Shown here piece after piece: positions 46,054-56,360 of a stretch of DNA of 64,000 nt (within the stretch, counting starts at the first letter, position 1; every line of letters begins with the position of its first letter). The notes under the pieces were generated by a model. That model saw only the letters and a list, made by a program, of their open reading frames with translations. It did not search any database and was not told where the DNA came from. A program made the position numbers and the translations under genes. The stretch lies in assembly GCA_030374805.1 (NCBI GenBank), contig JARGSG010000191.1:682001-746000 (forward strand), written 5' to 3'. Origin of the DNA: Gracilaria gracilis (taxonomy: Eukaryota > Rhodophyta > Florideophyceae > Gracilariales > Gracilariaceae).

Positions 46054-46516
46054 TGCAAAATTGATACCGATCTATGATCAATTTAGTGCAACTATCGCTT
46101 TTCGTGAGCACCTCGTGGCAGGAAAGAAGGTAAAGGATTGGTTGTCTGCAATTACTACAGTAGAGATTGAAGTGGAAAAGTTAGCATGGACATTGTTTCA
46201 CACATGTTTGGGATTCTATCATTTGCATGGCCCCTTCATTTCTGGACCACAAGTTTTTAACATCTTAGTCAGGTTATGTAATCATGTCCACCTTGGAATG
46301 TCAACTCTCGTCGGAGAGAAGTTTCTTATTTATTACTATCATTTCGTGATTGGCTGTAAAGGGGATATTTGTCGTGAGAACACATATGCCAAAGAAGTGG
46401 ATTTATTTATCTCCGGAATGGATTCGTTTGGAATGACAAGAACCTTGTCATTTGAGATTGATGGATTAAGAATGGTTGTACCGTTCCCGTTTAAAGTTTA
46501 TGTAGAAGAGTTGTAA
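46025..46516 (+). CDS. Additional 3' ORF of the chromovirus, unknown function
   Basis: Up to 163 residues, overlapping the end of pol by 29 bases in another frame; ATG at 46025 or, more likely, 46043 (MSSNAKLIPIYDQFSATIAF). It has no signal peptide or membrane segment, so it is not env-like. Features are a short basic region, KVKDWLSAITTVEIEVEKLA, a His/Tyr/Phe-rich middle (LFHTCLGFYHLHGPFISGPQ) and MSTLVGEKFLIYYYHFVIGC. I do not recognise the family. It fills the space between pol and the polypurine tract without stops, which suggests it is maintained. Confidence 0.65.
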   Translation: MRTRKTMSSNAKLIPIYDQFSATIAFREHLVAGKKVKDWLSAITTVEIEVEKLAWTLFHTCLGFYHLHGPFISGPQVFNILVRLCNHVHLGMSTLVGEKFLIYYYHFVIGCKGDICRENTYAKEVDLFISGMDSFGMTRTLSFEIDGLRMVVPFPFKVYVEEL

Positions 46517-46540
46517 TTAATCGAGGACGATCAATGATTT

Positions 46541-46552
46541 AGAAGGGAGGAA
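46541..46552 (+). other. Polypurine tract
   Basis: AGAAGGGAGGAA just before the 3' LTR (46554); the usual primer for plus-strand DNA synthesis. Confidence 0.8.
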
Positions 46553-46553
46553 T

Positions 46554-47029
46554 TGTTATGGATTAGAGGCAATGCCATAATGGCCGCCTCACGGCGCGCC
46601 ATTGTGGCCCAGCTGCCAACATGGCGCGCAATGCGGCGGCCATTATGGCAGCCCTGCACGCAATCCGGCGCGGAAAGGAGATGATTGCGCCGTAGCGCGG
46701 CGCTCTCATCTCTCTATAAAAGCGCCGCGCCGGACCGCGCAACCGTCTCCCTTCTCTCTGGCCCCACGCCTCGAACGGACAGAAGTGCCCCTTAGTGCCT
46801 TCTCCGCCAGCAAGGCTTCCTACATTATAATAAACAATACTTTATTAATGTTCTAAATTTGTGTTTTCTAAAAGTTTCCTAAAGTTCTGAAAGTTTACTA
46901 AAGTCTGAAAGTATACCAAGTTTGCAAAAGTTTGCATAAGTCTCAAAAGTAAGTCCAATTTATTGAAAGTAATAAAGTATTCTTTCAATAAAATTAAGTC
47001 CAAAGTTTGCTATTAAATCAATTATTACA
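46554..47029 (+). repeat. Chromovirus 3' LTR
   Basis: 476 bp, same length as the 5' LTR with three differences. It is followed directly by the GTCTC target duplication and host coding sequence. Read on the minus strand it adds about 23 foreign residues and a stop (46960) to the truncated host protein. Confidence 0.97.
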
Positions 47030-50000
47030 GTCTCGTAGCCGCGCAGCGGCTCGCCAACGGCGGCGCCGCGCTGCGTGTCCCACACGCGCACGTCCCCGTC
47101 AGCCGACGCCGACCCCGACGCGGCGCGCGCGCCGTCCGCGCTCAACGCCACGCATGACACGGTGTCGTGGCCGCGCAGCGGCTCGCCCACGGCGCGCGCA
47201 CTGCGCACGTCCCACACTCGAACAGTCCCGTCGTCGCCGCCGGACACGAGTCGCCGCCCATCTGCGCTGAACGAAACATCCTGCACCGCGTTGGTGTGCC
47301 CGCGCAGCGCCTGCGGCAGCAGCGCGCCGCTCTCGCCGTCCCACAGCCGAATCGTCCCGTCCCGCGACCCCAACGCGATCCGCTTCCCGTCCACGCTCAC
47401 GGCCACGCACTCTATCTCTGCGTCATGGCCGTCTTCACCGCCGCTTGTAGTCTCCGCCTGCCCGCCTCTCACGTCCCACACTTGAACGGTTCCGCGCAAA
47501 TCCGCGCAAAGTCCCTCTGAGCCATCTTCAGATACTCCCACGTATGAAATTCGTGCCCCCTTGCGAAAATCTGTGGCGCCCCCATTTTCATGCTCCCAAA
47601 ACCCAAACGCTCCACTATACAATCCCCAAAGAATTTTGGTGTCCTTTGCAGCGAACGCTACACCCATCACCAAGTCTCCAATCTCAGCAACGCGCAAGCA
47701 ACTTCCAGTTTCTGCATTCCAAACGCGAACTTCTTTGAGCGATCCGGACGCAATCATTTCCCCATTCTCACTCAATGCTACACACATTACCACACTTTCA
47801 TGTCCCGACAGCGTTTTACAAACCGCTTCTCCGTTCTCGAGGTTCCAGACACATATCGTTCCATCGTTCAATCCAGACACAACCTTTTTTCCACTTCCAC
47901 TCACAGCGACACAAAAAACATGACCGACAAGAGAAACATAAGCCTCTCTCCCAGTCACAAGTTCACGAGGCGCGTCACCGCCCTGCAGGTCCCACACTAA
48001 TACCTTTCCAACGTTTTGAAGCCCACATGCAACCCACCTTGAGTCCTCGCTCACACAAATGCATTCAGCCGAATTCATGCCCAGTCCTATCACAGTCTCC
48101 ACACTCGACTCAGTGTCCCACTTCTTCACATTACCATCAAAATCCACGCATACAACCATTTGTCCATCGCTTGATAGTGCAACACACCGGAAACTTCCTA
48201 CCATTTCGGCTGTGCTTCGACTTCCGTACTTCACATTGTACTTCACCATTCGCACACCTTCACCGCTATAAACGCAGAGCACCCTAAGATCGTCGCCCTT
48301 CTTCACCACTCCAGAAACCTTCCCTCCCACTGTAATGCTCTCCAAAACAACCCCTCCTGCACCTGTCAAGAACCCTTTCCTTGCCTTCAACCATGGCCTC
48401 TCTGCAATCTTTTCAACTTCCTGCACAAACCTCCGTGTGGTCTTGCACTTCTCCGAGTACCATACCAGACGTCCGTACAGCTGAAAGTGTGCTTCTCGAC
48501 CGTTCTCCATCACAGCATGATAGCTCAACCGTGCTGCCTGTGCAATTACTCCCAGAGCTTTTTTCTTCTCCTCCTTTCTATCCATATCAGACCTATCGAC
48601 AGCCTGCTTACCGATGGAAAAGTCACTCTCAACGCCAAAAATGTCACCACTCTGCATACGCTTCACCACCCATTGCGGTTTCAGCAACAACCAAACCAAT
48701 TCCTCATACTCTCCAGCTTCATGCAGCAGTCGACAAACGTTACCTTCGAGATATTCGTCATCATGTACTGCATTCCACCATTCTCTTCCCTTCCGTTCGG
48801 TTTTAGAGTCCCCAACTGTCAATAATCGCTGGAGGCCCAACCAGACACGAGAGCGTGTCGTTTCTGTCTCATCGACATTCACAGAAACCTCCTTCGTTTC
48901 AGACTTAACATCATCACCAATGCTACTACTGTAGTTGTGCAACAAGCGCTTGAAATAGCATTGCTTCTCATTCTGCGTATCGAATGAGAGGGCGTCAAGG
49001 ATGTCATCATGGACACGCAGCACCGAGCTCCGTTCTTCCTTGTCCTCCGGGATTACCACTTCTACAACTGCAACCGAGTGCAGCGCTTTCATCACTTCTA
49101 AAGCGCTCCTCTCCTCTCTCAAATCCCATAGCCGTCGAAGCATAGACACAGGCACCTCTTGTTGTTTCTTCAGTACACACAAGGATCTATGCATCTCTCG
49201 AATGGACAAAGGAAAGATCTCCAGCTGTACTCTCTCCCCCCAACGAAGTTCCAGCACTGAGAGAGATGCGTTTGTCACATTCCGCACCAGTCCATATCCA
49301 GTTACGTTGCCCTCAACCATCGTATTTGGTTCCCTCTGAAGTTTCTCATGATACAAACGCAGAGCATCTTGTTCGTGTCCCTTCGCATATGAGAAATACT
49401 TTCGAACGCCTGACCCAGTCACAGCCAGCAGCAAAGGAATCCCCACACATGCTTCTACTATCCGCTCCAATGCTTCTGTGTTTTCCTCCTTGTCAATTGT
49501 GTACTGTTCTAATCCTGAATGTTTCAGAAACATAACTCGTGAAGCTTCAGCTTTCCTTGGCCCAAAATGTATACATTTGTCAGCCTCATCGGCAAGTTCT
49601 ATCTCCCTCGTTGTATAAACAAGGCGGCTGTCTGTCTTAATCATACAAGCCAACACCAAGAATGTACCAGCATCAAACCCGTTTGCCATCCAAACATCAT
49701 CAACAAGAAAGAGGCATGTGTGGCGCGCGAACCAATTTGCGGCCTTGTCCACAGCTTGCTGTAGTTGTCTCACACTGCGTATGTTACTTGCAAGCCGTTC
49801 ATTTCCTGTTGCTTCAACAACGCGGGCTATCTCCTGAATCAGCACATCAATTCCAGCATCTTTGCCAAGTCGCATGAACTGCACACCATCTGGGAACCTC
49901 GATCGGACATCCCCAACATCGTCTAAGCCTCGAAGCGCACAGGTCTTCCCCACTCCACCTCTACCAGCAGCCACAACTGCTATCACTCTATGTGCCGAAC

Positions 50001-50769
50001 GTTCGAGTACAGCTGTCTTTAACTCTCCCTCAAACGTATCTAAGGAATCGTAGTCCAGAGTGAGCCTTGCGGGGTTGGGTGGAACAGTCCCTCCCTTTTC
50101 AAACTTTGGTTCACCTTGAGACGCCGGTTCTCCCTCGAGATGGCGGCATTTATCCACCAAGTCAGGTCTCTTATTTCGAAGCCGTTCTAAGATTCCATTC
50201 TGAATCAGGTTAATGAAGTATTCTCTGGTGTGGGCCATGTTCGGACGGTCACGATTAGACGCACCGAGGTCGTTTTCGATGCCCCAAAGTTCAGCGGCTC
50301 TGTGCAATGCATCCAAAACGTCTTTGCGAGGAACTTTACCATCCTTCTCTCGCTTGAAGAGCCCATGCTTAACAAACAGGCTGCGGTAGGTATCGAAGAT
50401 GGCTTCGTTCCAGCATTCGCGCGTTTCAAGACGGTAGAACACAGGGATAAGCAACGGAAGCGTGTCTTTGGCGGCTTCAGCGCGGTCGTAACGTTTGACG
50501 AAGCAAATAAGCTCACGCATGGGCCACTGCTTGGCAACAAACTCGGGACTCATGATGAACACGCCTACAGGAGCCGTTTGCATGGCGTGGTCCATAACTT
50601 GTGGGCCATGGTCGCCGAGGCGAAACGACTCGACGTCGAAGAAGACGGAGATGCCACGTGCGCAAAGTCGTTCATACAATGGACGGGCAATGGTTTCCTT
50701 GTCTTCGCCAGCATGGCTAAGGAAGATGTCGAATGAGGGCGTCTGCGCGGAAGATGCGTTTGAAGACAT
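47030..50769 (-). pseudogene. TIR-NB-ARC-WD40 (NLR-like) gene, 5' part, split by the chromovirus
   Basis: The ATG at 50769 opens a 1246-residue uninterrupted frame. TIR domain at about 11-165 (FDIFLSHAGEDKETIARPLY; Glu86 in WPMRELICF at the position of the catalytic Glu of NADase TIRs). NB-ARC at about 235-600: P-loop GRGGVGKT 269-276, Walker B LFLVDDVW 353-360, RNBS-B-like LVYTTREIEL, GLPL-like CVGIPLLLA 441-449, and VHD (586-588) where plant NLRs have MHD. A linker and about ten WD40 blades follow from about 825; the last blade lies at 39870-40002. Restored length would be about 1290 residues. NB-ARC proteins act as nucleotide-controlled switches in immunity or cell death; WD40 would be the sensor. 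Transcripts from the present allele would end in the LTR, leaving a protein lacking only the last blade, so residual function is possible. Confidence 0.93.
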
Positions 50770-51560
50770 GGAAGAAGAATGAGTGCCTTCGATCGGCTAC
50801 GGACACGAGATGAGGGGGGGTGTGTGGGGGGTGGATGTATTACTGAGAGTTGACTGTGGGCCTGGCGTTAAATAAGGCCGTATTGGGCATTTGTGAGTCA
50901 CAACTTGCGAGGCTCCTACGGTTAACATACAGTCGTTCACAAAGTCTCTAAACCAGGTAGCGTTAGCCCTCTTAGGCAGTGACTACACGAAGACAAAGTA
51001 GTTTTGCAGTTGATTACTGAGAACTTCTACCCAAGGTAACGTTAACCTTAGGTACAGCCCGGTTTACTGTAGAGTTGACCAAAAATAGTGCATTTCTTGC
51101 ATGTTTTTAGTAAATGTATTCTATCTTGTGTGAACGTCGTCTGTTTTGACTCAAGTCTAGCTTGCTCTCTCTCTCTCATTTATGAAACGCGTACGTGAAT
51201 TACTCGTACGCGGGGGTATGCTAAGAACCCCAACAACCTATAACACTTATCTCTGCACCGTAGCCACAAACCACAAATCAGTAGCCGTGCTACACTCACG
51301 GGGCTATAATATGGTACAAAGAAAGTATTAGGTACCGTTGCCTAAGGTGTTTTCGACCGCAGAAGCGTTTCGTTTGCGACGATAATCGCCTTCTTCTTCA
51401 CTGAACCTCTCCATTCAACCTCTAGAGCTCGCCGCGTAAGGTGTACACCACGACAAGGCGCTTCGCATGTACCGCTTTTGTCGCCAAAGTGCCGGTATCT
51501 GTAAGTCAACCACCCAAGAAGATTTTCAACAAGTTCAAAAGCTGTTATTCTGTGGTGAGG
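50770..51560. other. NLR-like gene promoter region; no further gene
   Basis: Upstream flank of the minus-strand NLR-like gene. On the minus strand CTTATTTAACG near 50875 is a weak TATA-like site about 100 bases from the ATG. A 73-residue minus frame (51563-51342) after the hAT stop has no domain. Confidence 0.4.
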
Positions 51561-51578
51561 CATTAGGCATTATTCCCC

Positions 51579-53953
51579 CTATATCTTTCGAGCTACCTTC
51601 TCGACACTTTCACGAAACGTAAAAGCTTTTGGGTGTAAGGAAGAGTTCTGTTTCTGATAAAAAGTCTCAATTTCAGAATGTACAAAAGATCGTATAATCC
51701 CTGTCATTTCGGGAGGAAAACACTCTCTTCGACTTTCTGCGCATTGAACACGACCAAGATCAGTGAAAAGTGCTTCCGCTGAGGCTGAAGAAGCTTGAGC
51801 TGACAACGCTGCCCGAGCGATTCGATTGCTGGCCACTGGAATGACCAAACCTTTGTGGTCATTGCTGTTTTTCTAGAACTTCAAGGCCATGTTTGGTTCC
51901 CGCCTTCCATTTTCTTGCAGAGGTATACGTAACTCTCGATCTAACATTCTGAAAGCACCACGCAACTCTTCCGTACTATTCTCCAAAGAGTTGTCTAACT
52001 CAAACGTTTCTCGAACCACAGCCTTGATGATGATTTCCCTATACTCCTGTTTCTCATGAGCACTGACATCAAAAAAATCAAGTCCACACTCATTGACATC
52101 TAGAAGAGCGGCAATATGAAAAAGCAGTACTCGCCGAGACTCTCGAATTTCAAGAGGTGGCATGCCGACATAAACATCGGATGTGTCCAACTTTTTATTG
52201 TCTTCAGCACTAGGACACCAATTGGAAGCAAACTCGTCCACGCGCTCCCACATGCTCCCACATCTTTCTTTGATGCGATCAGCCAAATTGACCGCCAAAC
52301 TTCTTGATTGGAGTTTGTGCAGTTTGTTCTTGCGAGCTTCATCTCGTTCTTTGTCGGCTACTGCAGTGCTGGGCCGAACAGGAAGTGCTGTACTGACAGG
52401 TGTATCAAAACATTCGGGAATGCCAGTGTTGGAAGAAGAAGGTTTGGCTCCGGACACCCCGTAAACTTTCATGTGACCGGCCATTATGTACAGGGTTTCG
52501 CAGAGTTCTCTTAGTAGGCGTGGTGTTCGAGATAGTGTCACTTCCTTGTCTGCTCCTAGTTGACGTGCTACACGTCTCACTTCCCAGAGCACAGATATAA
52601 ACTCGCTCAACACACTCCTGTCATGCATTGACAAGAGCTGGAGGACGTGATCTCTAATTTCCATATTGAATGCGATACCCTGAATGACATCCATCTGTGT
52701 AAAACACGCTAGAATCGCTCCCAGATTTGAATTCAATGGTGTAGACATGTCGTGCTTGAGTTTCTGAATGCGAGCGCCGGTGATACCATCCTTCAGTTGC
52801 TTTCGATAAAGCAACCAACAGGCCTTGGGGTTTTGATTGAGAACTTTGGTCACGCTGCCTATATGCAACATCACGTTCTGCCAAGGAGTGCCGCTCTGGA
52901 ATACATCTTTGACCGCCGGAGCGAGCGAATCCATGACACATCGAACCGAACCAACGTCGTTTGTCAACAGATCCACAGCTGATGGCGTGCGGCCTTTGGT
53001 ATCACTTGTGGCGGCAAACACGCGAAGGTCATCGTCGCCAACAATGGGGCTTTGATCAAGAACGTGTTGGAAGACTTGTCGCAGCTGCTCGCTTTTCTGG
53101 AGGTGACACAAACGTTGACGGAAGATATAGGGACGCTTCTAAAAGTCCAGTTTGCGTCGACGAAATGCCAAGTGATCCGAAGTTGTGGGGCGCCGAGCGC
53201 TGGATTGCAGTTATGGAGCGTCAAACATCCAGTGTTTGCGTCGTTAACCGAGGCTCGAAGCATCGAACAAACAGCTTTATATGTGTTGAGCAAGTGGGCT
53301 TGGAGAGATTTTGGACTCAAGAGTTGCAGCTGTCCGCCGCAAAGGGCGACCAGAGCACGAAGTAAGTGCGATGAAAAGCCTGACAGTGGTAACTCGGTGG
53401 CACTGGCAAACATCACAGCGGCAACCGTTTGCACAAGGTTGTCATGTGCTTGCGTGTGAGCTAGGCTTTCAGCAGCGGTTTGGTTTGTTGGTTGGTTGGT
53501 CGACCGGTTGAAAGAGCGTGGGATGCAGCTTTGAGCATCTTTTTGATGCCAATGCTTCTTCGCGCGACTGATCTCATACAACAGTTGGCGCAGTGGTGCA
53601 CAGGATGATTGAAGCGATTGCAGCCTGTTGTACAGTTGCGGATGCGTATTTCGGTAGTGATTGAGCAGATTTGAAGTTGATGAGCTGCTGCTATGCATGT
53701 GCTGCACATGATCGCAAAGCGCACATGGGAAGCGAGGCTCAGATGCGGTGTTTGCATGGGGTGCGGCATGCACGCTCAATGAGGGAGATTGTGCACGAGT
53801 GTGTTGAGCTGCGTGCTTCTTTTTGGGATTCGGTTGCAGCTGTTGTGTGTGAGAGGCGGGCGCTCGGTCGGTTTGTTGCGTTGGAGAACATGGTGGCTGG
53901 CAGTGATAGCTGGGCACATCTGAAAGCGTAGCGGGAAGCTTTCGCTTTGGCAT
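51579..53953 (-). pseudogene. hAT transposase with BED zinc finger, nearly intact
   Basis: From ATG 53953: a Pro/Ser/His-rich N-terminus, a BED-type finger (CALCDHVQHMH ... STSNLLNHYRNTH), the hAT catalytic region start (LPLSGFSSHLLRALVALCGG, ITWHFVDANWTFRSVPIS), then after one missing A near 53080 the frame continues (LQKSEQLRQVFQHVLDQSPI, LLTNDVGSVRCVMDSLA, WLLYRKQLKDGI) down to NMALKF. There a TAG at 51873 stands where Trp is usual, and the frame continues to the dimerisation block (VIPVASNRIARAAL, SSASAEALFTDLGRVQ), ending at 51579. Only two lesions, both simple, so this copy died recently or the indel is an assembly error. hAT enzymes move DNA with 8-bp duplications; terminal repeats were not located. 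Confidence 0.85.
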
Positions 53954-54809
53954 CGGGACAGCTTTGTTCAGTTAGAAGGATGGTCACGATGGTTGGGAGT
54001 GGGGTGGCAGTGGCAAGCGAGAGCAAGCTATCTATGTATGTACCCTTGGGTACGAAGGGTAAAAGGACGCCGATGGCTCACCGGCGGCCGTCGCTAGTTA
54101 TTACTGTAGATGACGAAGAAAAGTTGTGGAGTGCTAAAGATCTTCTCACGGCGCATAAAAGGGGGGGTATGTACGTGATAACAAGCGGCGTCTACTAGAC
54201 TCTAGCTAGACTCTAAGAGTTGCATGTAACATGATATTATATACCGTCGTATCTACACGCAGTGTGCAACGCAAATGTGGTTGCCAAGCGCCATCAAAAG
54301 CGATCTGACAGCGAGAGAGCGCGTCATGCGCAGCACGTGAGGTGGTGATCAATTACAATTACAAGCAAATAATGGCGCGCAATCAGCGCAGCGCCCCGCC
54401 GCGCACCAACGGCGCGCGCGCCGCCACTTGGAGCGCGGCGCGCGCGTGCGCCGCCGCACGCATCCACCAATGGCGCGCGCGCCGCGCCGTGGCGCTCGCG
54501 GCGCCGCCCAAGCGCGCCGCGCCAGGTGGCGCGAGCGCCAGCGCCAGCGCGCGTGCTCGCGCGAGCTGCGCGCGCAACCCGCCGCTGGCGAGCAGCGCGC
54601 AAGCGCCGCATCTCCGCCGCTTAAAAAGGCGGTGAGGGTTAGCCAGCCGCGCAAGACAGCAGCAGCAGCAAAGCTATCTACTTCGCGAAAAGCATCAAAG
54701 CCATCCACTTCGCGAAAAGAAGCAGCAGCAGCAGCAGCAGCAGCAGGCAGCAGGCAGCAGGCAGCAGCAGTCGTCAGCGATTTTTGATCACGCAGTGTGC
54801 AGCAGCACC
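53954..54809. other. Boundary between transposon zone and GC-rich gene island; PGK promoter region
   Basis: Position 54340 onward turns abruptly GC- and CpG-rich. GCTTAAAAAGG near 54620 is a possible TATA-like element. GCA repeats (54657-54775) form the putative 5' untranslated region of the next gene. Frames here are low-complexity Ala/Arg strings, not genes. Confidence 0.5.
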
Positions 54810-56198
54810 ATGAACGCCGGCTTTGTGAGCTGCTCCGGCGCGGTGACGGCGGCCGCCGTGCGACCGTGCGCCAACGCGCCGCACAGCGTGTCCAGCAGAA
54901 GGTCGTCCTTCACCACGGCGGCCGTGCGTCGCGTGTGCGCGCCGAGCACGCCGTCGTCGCCGCTGGCGCTGCCTCGCATGGCGGCGGCGGCCGTGGCCGC
55001 CAAGAAGTCGGTCAAGGACCTGTCGGCCGCCGATCTGAGCGGCAAACGCGTGCTGGTACGCTGCGACCTCAACGTTCCGCTGGACGGCAACACCATCACG
55101 GACGATACGCGTATCCGCGCGTCCGTGCCCACCATCCAGTACCTCACGGAGCGCGGCGCAAAGGTGCTGCTGTGCTCGCATCTGGGCCGTCCAAAGGACG
55201 GGCCGGAGGACAAGTTCTCGCTCAAGCCCGTGGCCGCGCGGCTGTCGGAGCTGCTGGGCAAGTCGGTCACCATGGCGCCCGACTGCATTGGCGAGCAGGT
55301 GGCGGCGCTGGTGCGCGCCATGAACGACGGCGACGTGACGCTGCTGGAAAACGTGCGCTTCTACAAGCAGGAAAGCAGCAACGACGGCGAATTTGCGGCC
55401 AAGCTGGCCGCCAACGCGCAGCTGTTTGTGAACGACGCGTTCGGCACGGCGCACCGCGCGCACGGCTCCACGGCCGGCGTGACGGCGCACCTCAGGCCGT
55501 CCGTGGCCGGGCTGTTGCTGGAGAAGGAGCTGGAGTATCTGGGCGCCACGGTGGCCAACCCGGCGCGGCCGTTCGCGGCCATTGTGGGCGGGTCCAAAGT
55601 GTCGTCCAAGATCGGGGTGATTGAAAGCCTGCTGGAAAAGGTGGACAAGCTCATCATTGGCGGCGGTATGGTGTTCACCTTCCTCAAGGCGCGCGGACTC
55701 AGCGTGGGCTCGTCGCTGGTGGAGGACGACAAGCTGGCGCTGGCGCAGAGACTGGAGCAAGTGGCGGCCGAAAAGGGCGTCAAAATCATCCTGCCGTCCG
55801 ACGTGGTGGTTGCCGATAAGTTTTCGGCGGACGCTAACACGCAGGTGGTGAGCGTGGACGCCATACCCGACGGGTGGATGGGGCTGGATCAGGGCGAGGC
55901 GTCCACGGCCATGATCCAAGACGAGCTCAAGGAGTGCAAGACGGTGATCTGGAACGGGCCCATGGGCGTGTTCGAGATGGACAAGTTCGCAAAGGGCACG
56001 TTCGCCGTGGCGGACACGCTGGCGCAACTCACCGACGGCGGCTGCGTGACTATCATCGGCGGTGGCGACTCGGTAGCGGCGGTGGAAAAGGCCGGACTGG
56101 CCGATAAAATGTCGCACATCTCCACCGGCGGCGGCGCGTCGCTGGAGCTGCTCGAGGGCAAAGTGCTGCCGGGCGTCGCCGCGCTGGACGACAATTGA
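54810..56198 (+). CDS. PGK: Phosphoglycerate kinase, plastid-targeted
   Basis: Transfers phosphate between 1,3-bisphosphoglycerate and ADP, in the Calvin cycle and glycolysis. 462 residues, no intron. ATG 54810 (agcaccATGaac) is preferred to the GTG five codons upstream. Residues 1 to about 65 are a Ser/Ala/Arg-rich transit peptide starting [10 protein letters not shown] with Phe5; the mature enzyme starts near [15 protein letters not shown]. Substrate and nucleotide motifs are all present: [105 protein letters not shown] and [14 protein letters not shown]. Length is normal for a plastid PGK. First gene of the GC-rich island. Confidence 0.97.
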   Translation: MNAGFVSCSGAVTAAAVRPCANAPHSVSSRRSSFTTAAVRRVCAPSTPSSPLALPRMAAAAVAAKKSVKDLSAADLSGKRVLVRCDLNVPLDGNTITDDTRIRASVPTIQYLTERGAKVLLCSHLGRPKDGPEDKFSLKPVAARLSELLGKSVTMAPDCIGEQVAALVRAMNDGDVTLLENVRFYKQESSNDGEFAAKLAANAQLFVNDAFGTAHRAHGSTAGVTAHLRPSVAGLLLEKELEYLGATVANPARPFAAIVGGSKVSSKIGVIESLLEKVDKLIIGGGMVFTFLKARGLSVGSSLVEDDKLALAQRLEQVAAEKGVKIILPSDVVVADKFSADANTQVVSVDAIPDGWMGLDQGEASTAMIQDELKECKTVIWNGPMGVFEMDKFAKGTFAVADTLAQLTDGGCVTIIGGGDSVAAVEKAGLADKMSHISTGGGASLELLEGKVLPGVAALDDN

Positions 56199-56304
56199 GA
56201 ACGCCGCGCGCCTAAAAAGTTTGTTGCTTTTTTTTTTGTTCGCCCGCGCTCGATTGAGATACACGTGCCAACCGCCTGCGTGCCACAAGCGCCTGTTTGG
56301 CAGC

Positions 56305-56360
<56 letters not shown>

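Larger units (their letters stand above)
40008..47029 (+). mobile_element. Complete Ty3/gypsy chromovirus inserted in the NLR-like gene
   Basis: Two 476-bp LTRs (40008-40483 and 46554-47029) begin TGTTATGG and end ATTACA and differ at three positions. The flanks carry a perfect 5-bp duplication, GTCTC (40003-40007 and 47030-47034). Inside are a primer-binding site, an extra zinc-finger ORF, gag, pol (PR, RT, RNase H, integrase, chromodomain), an extra 3' ORF and a polypurine tract. Transcription runs opposite to the host gene. High LTR identity shows a recent insertion. Confidence 0.97.

Noticed and set aside
46960..47029. C-terminal tail of the NLR-like frame reading into the LTR
   Set aside because: These residues are encoded by the inserted 3' LTR, not by the original gene; the true C-terminus lies at 39870-40002.
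56304..56360. CRISPR-like array or tandem regulatory repeat
   Set aside because: It is a simple TGCG microsatellite without spacers.
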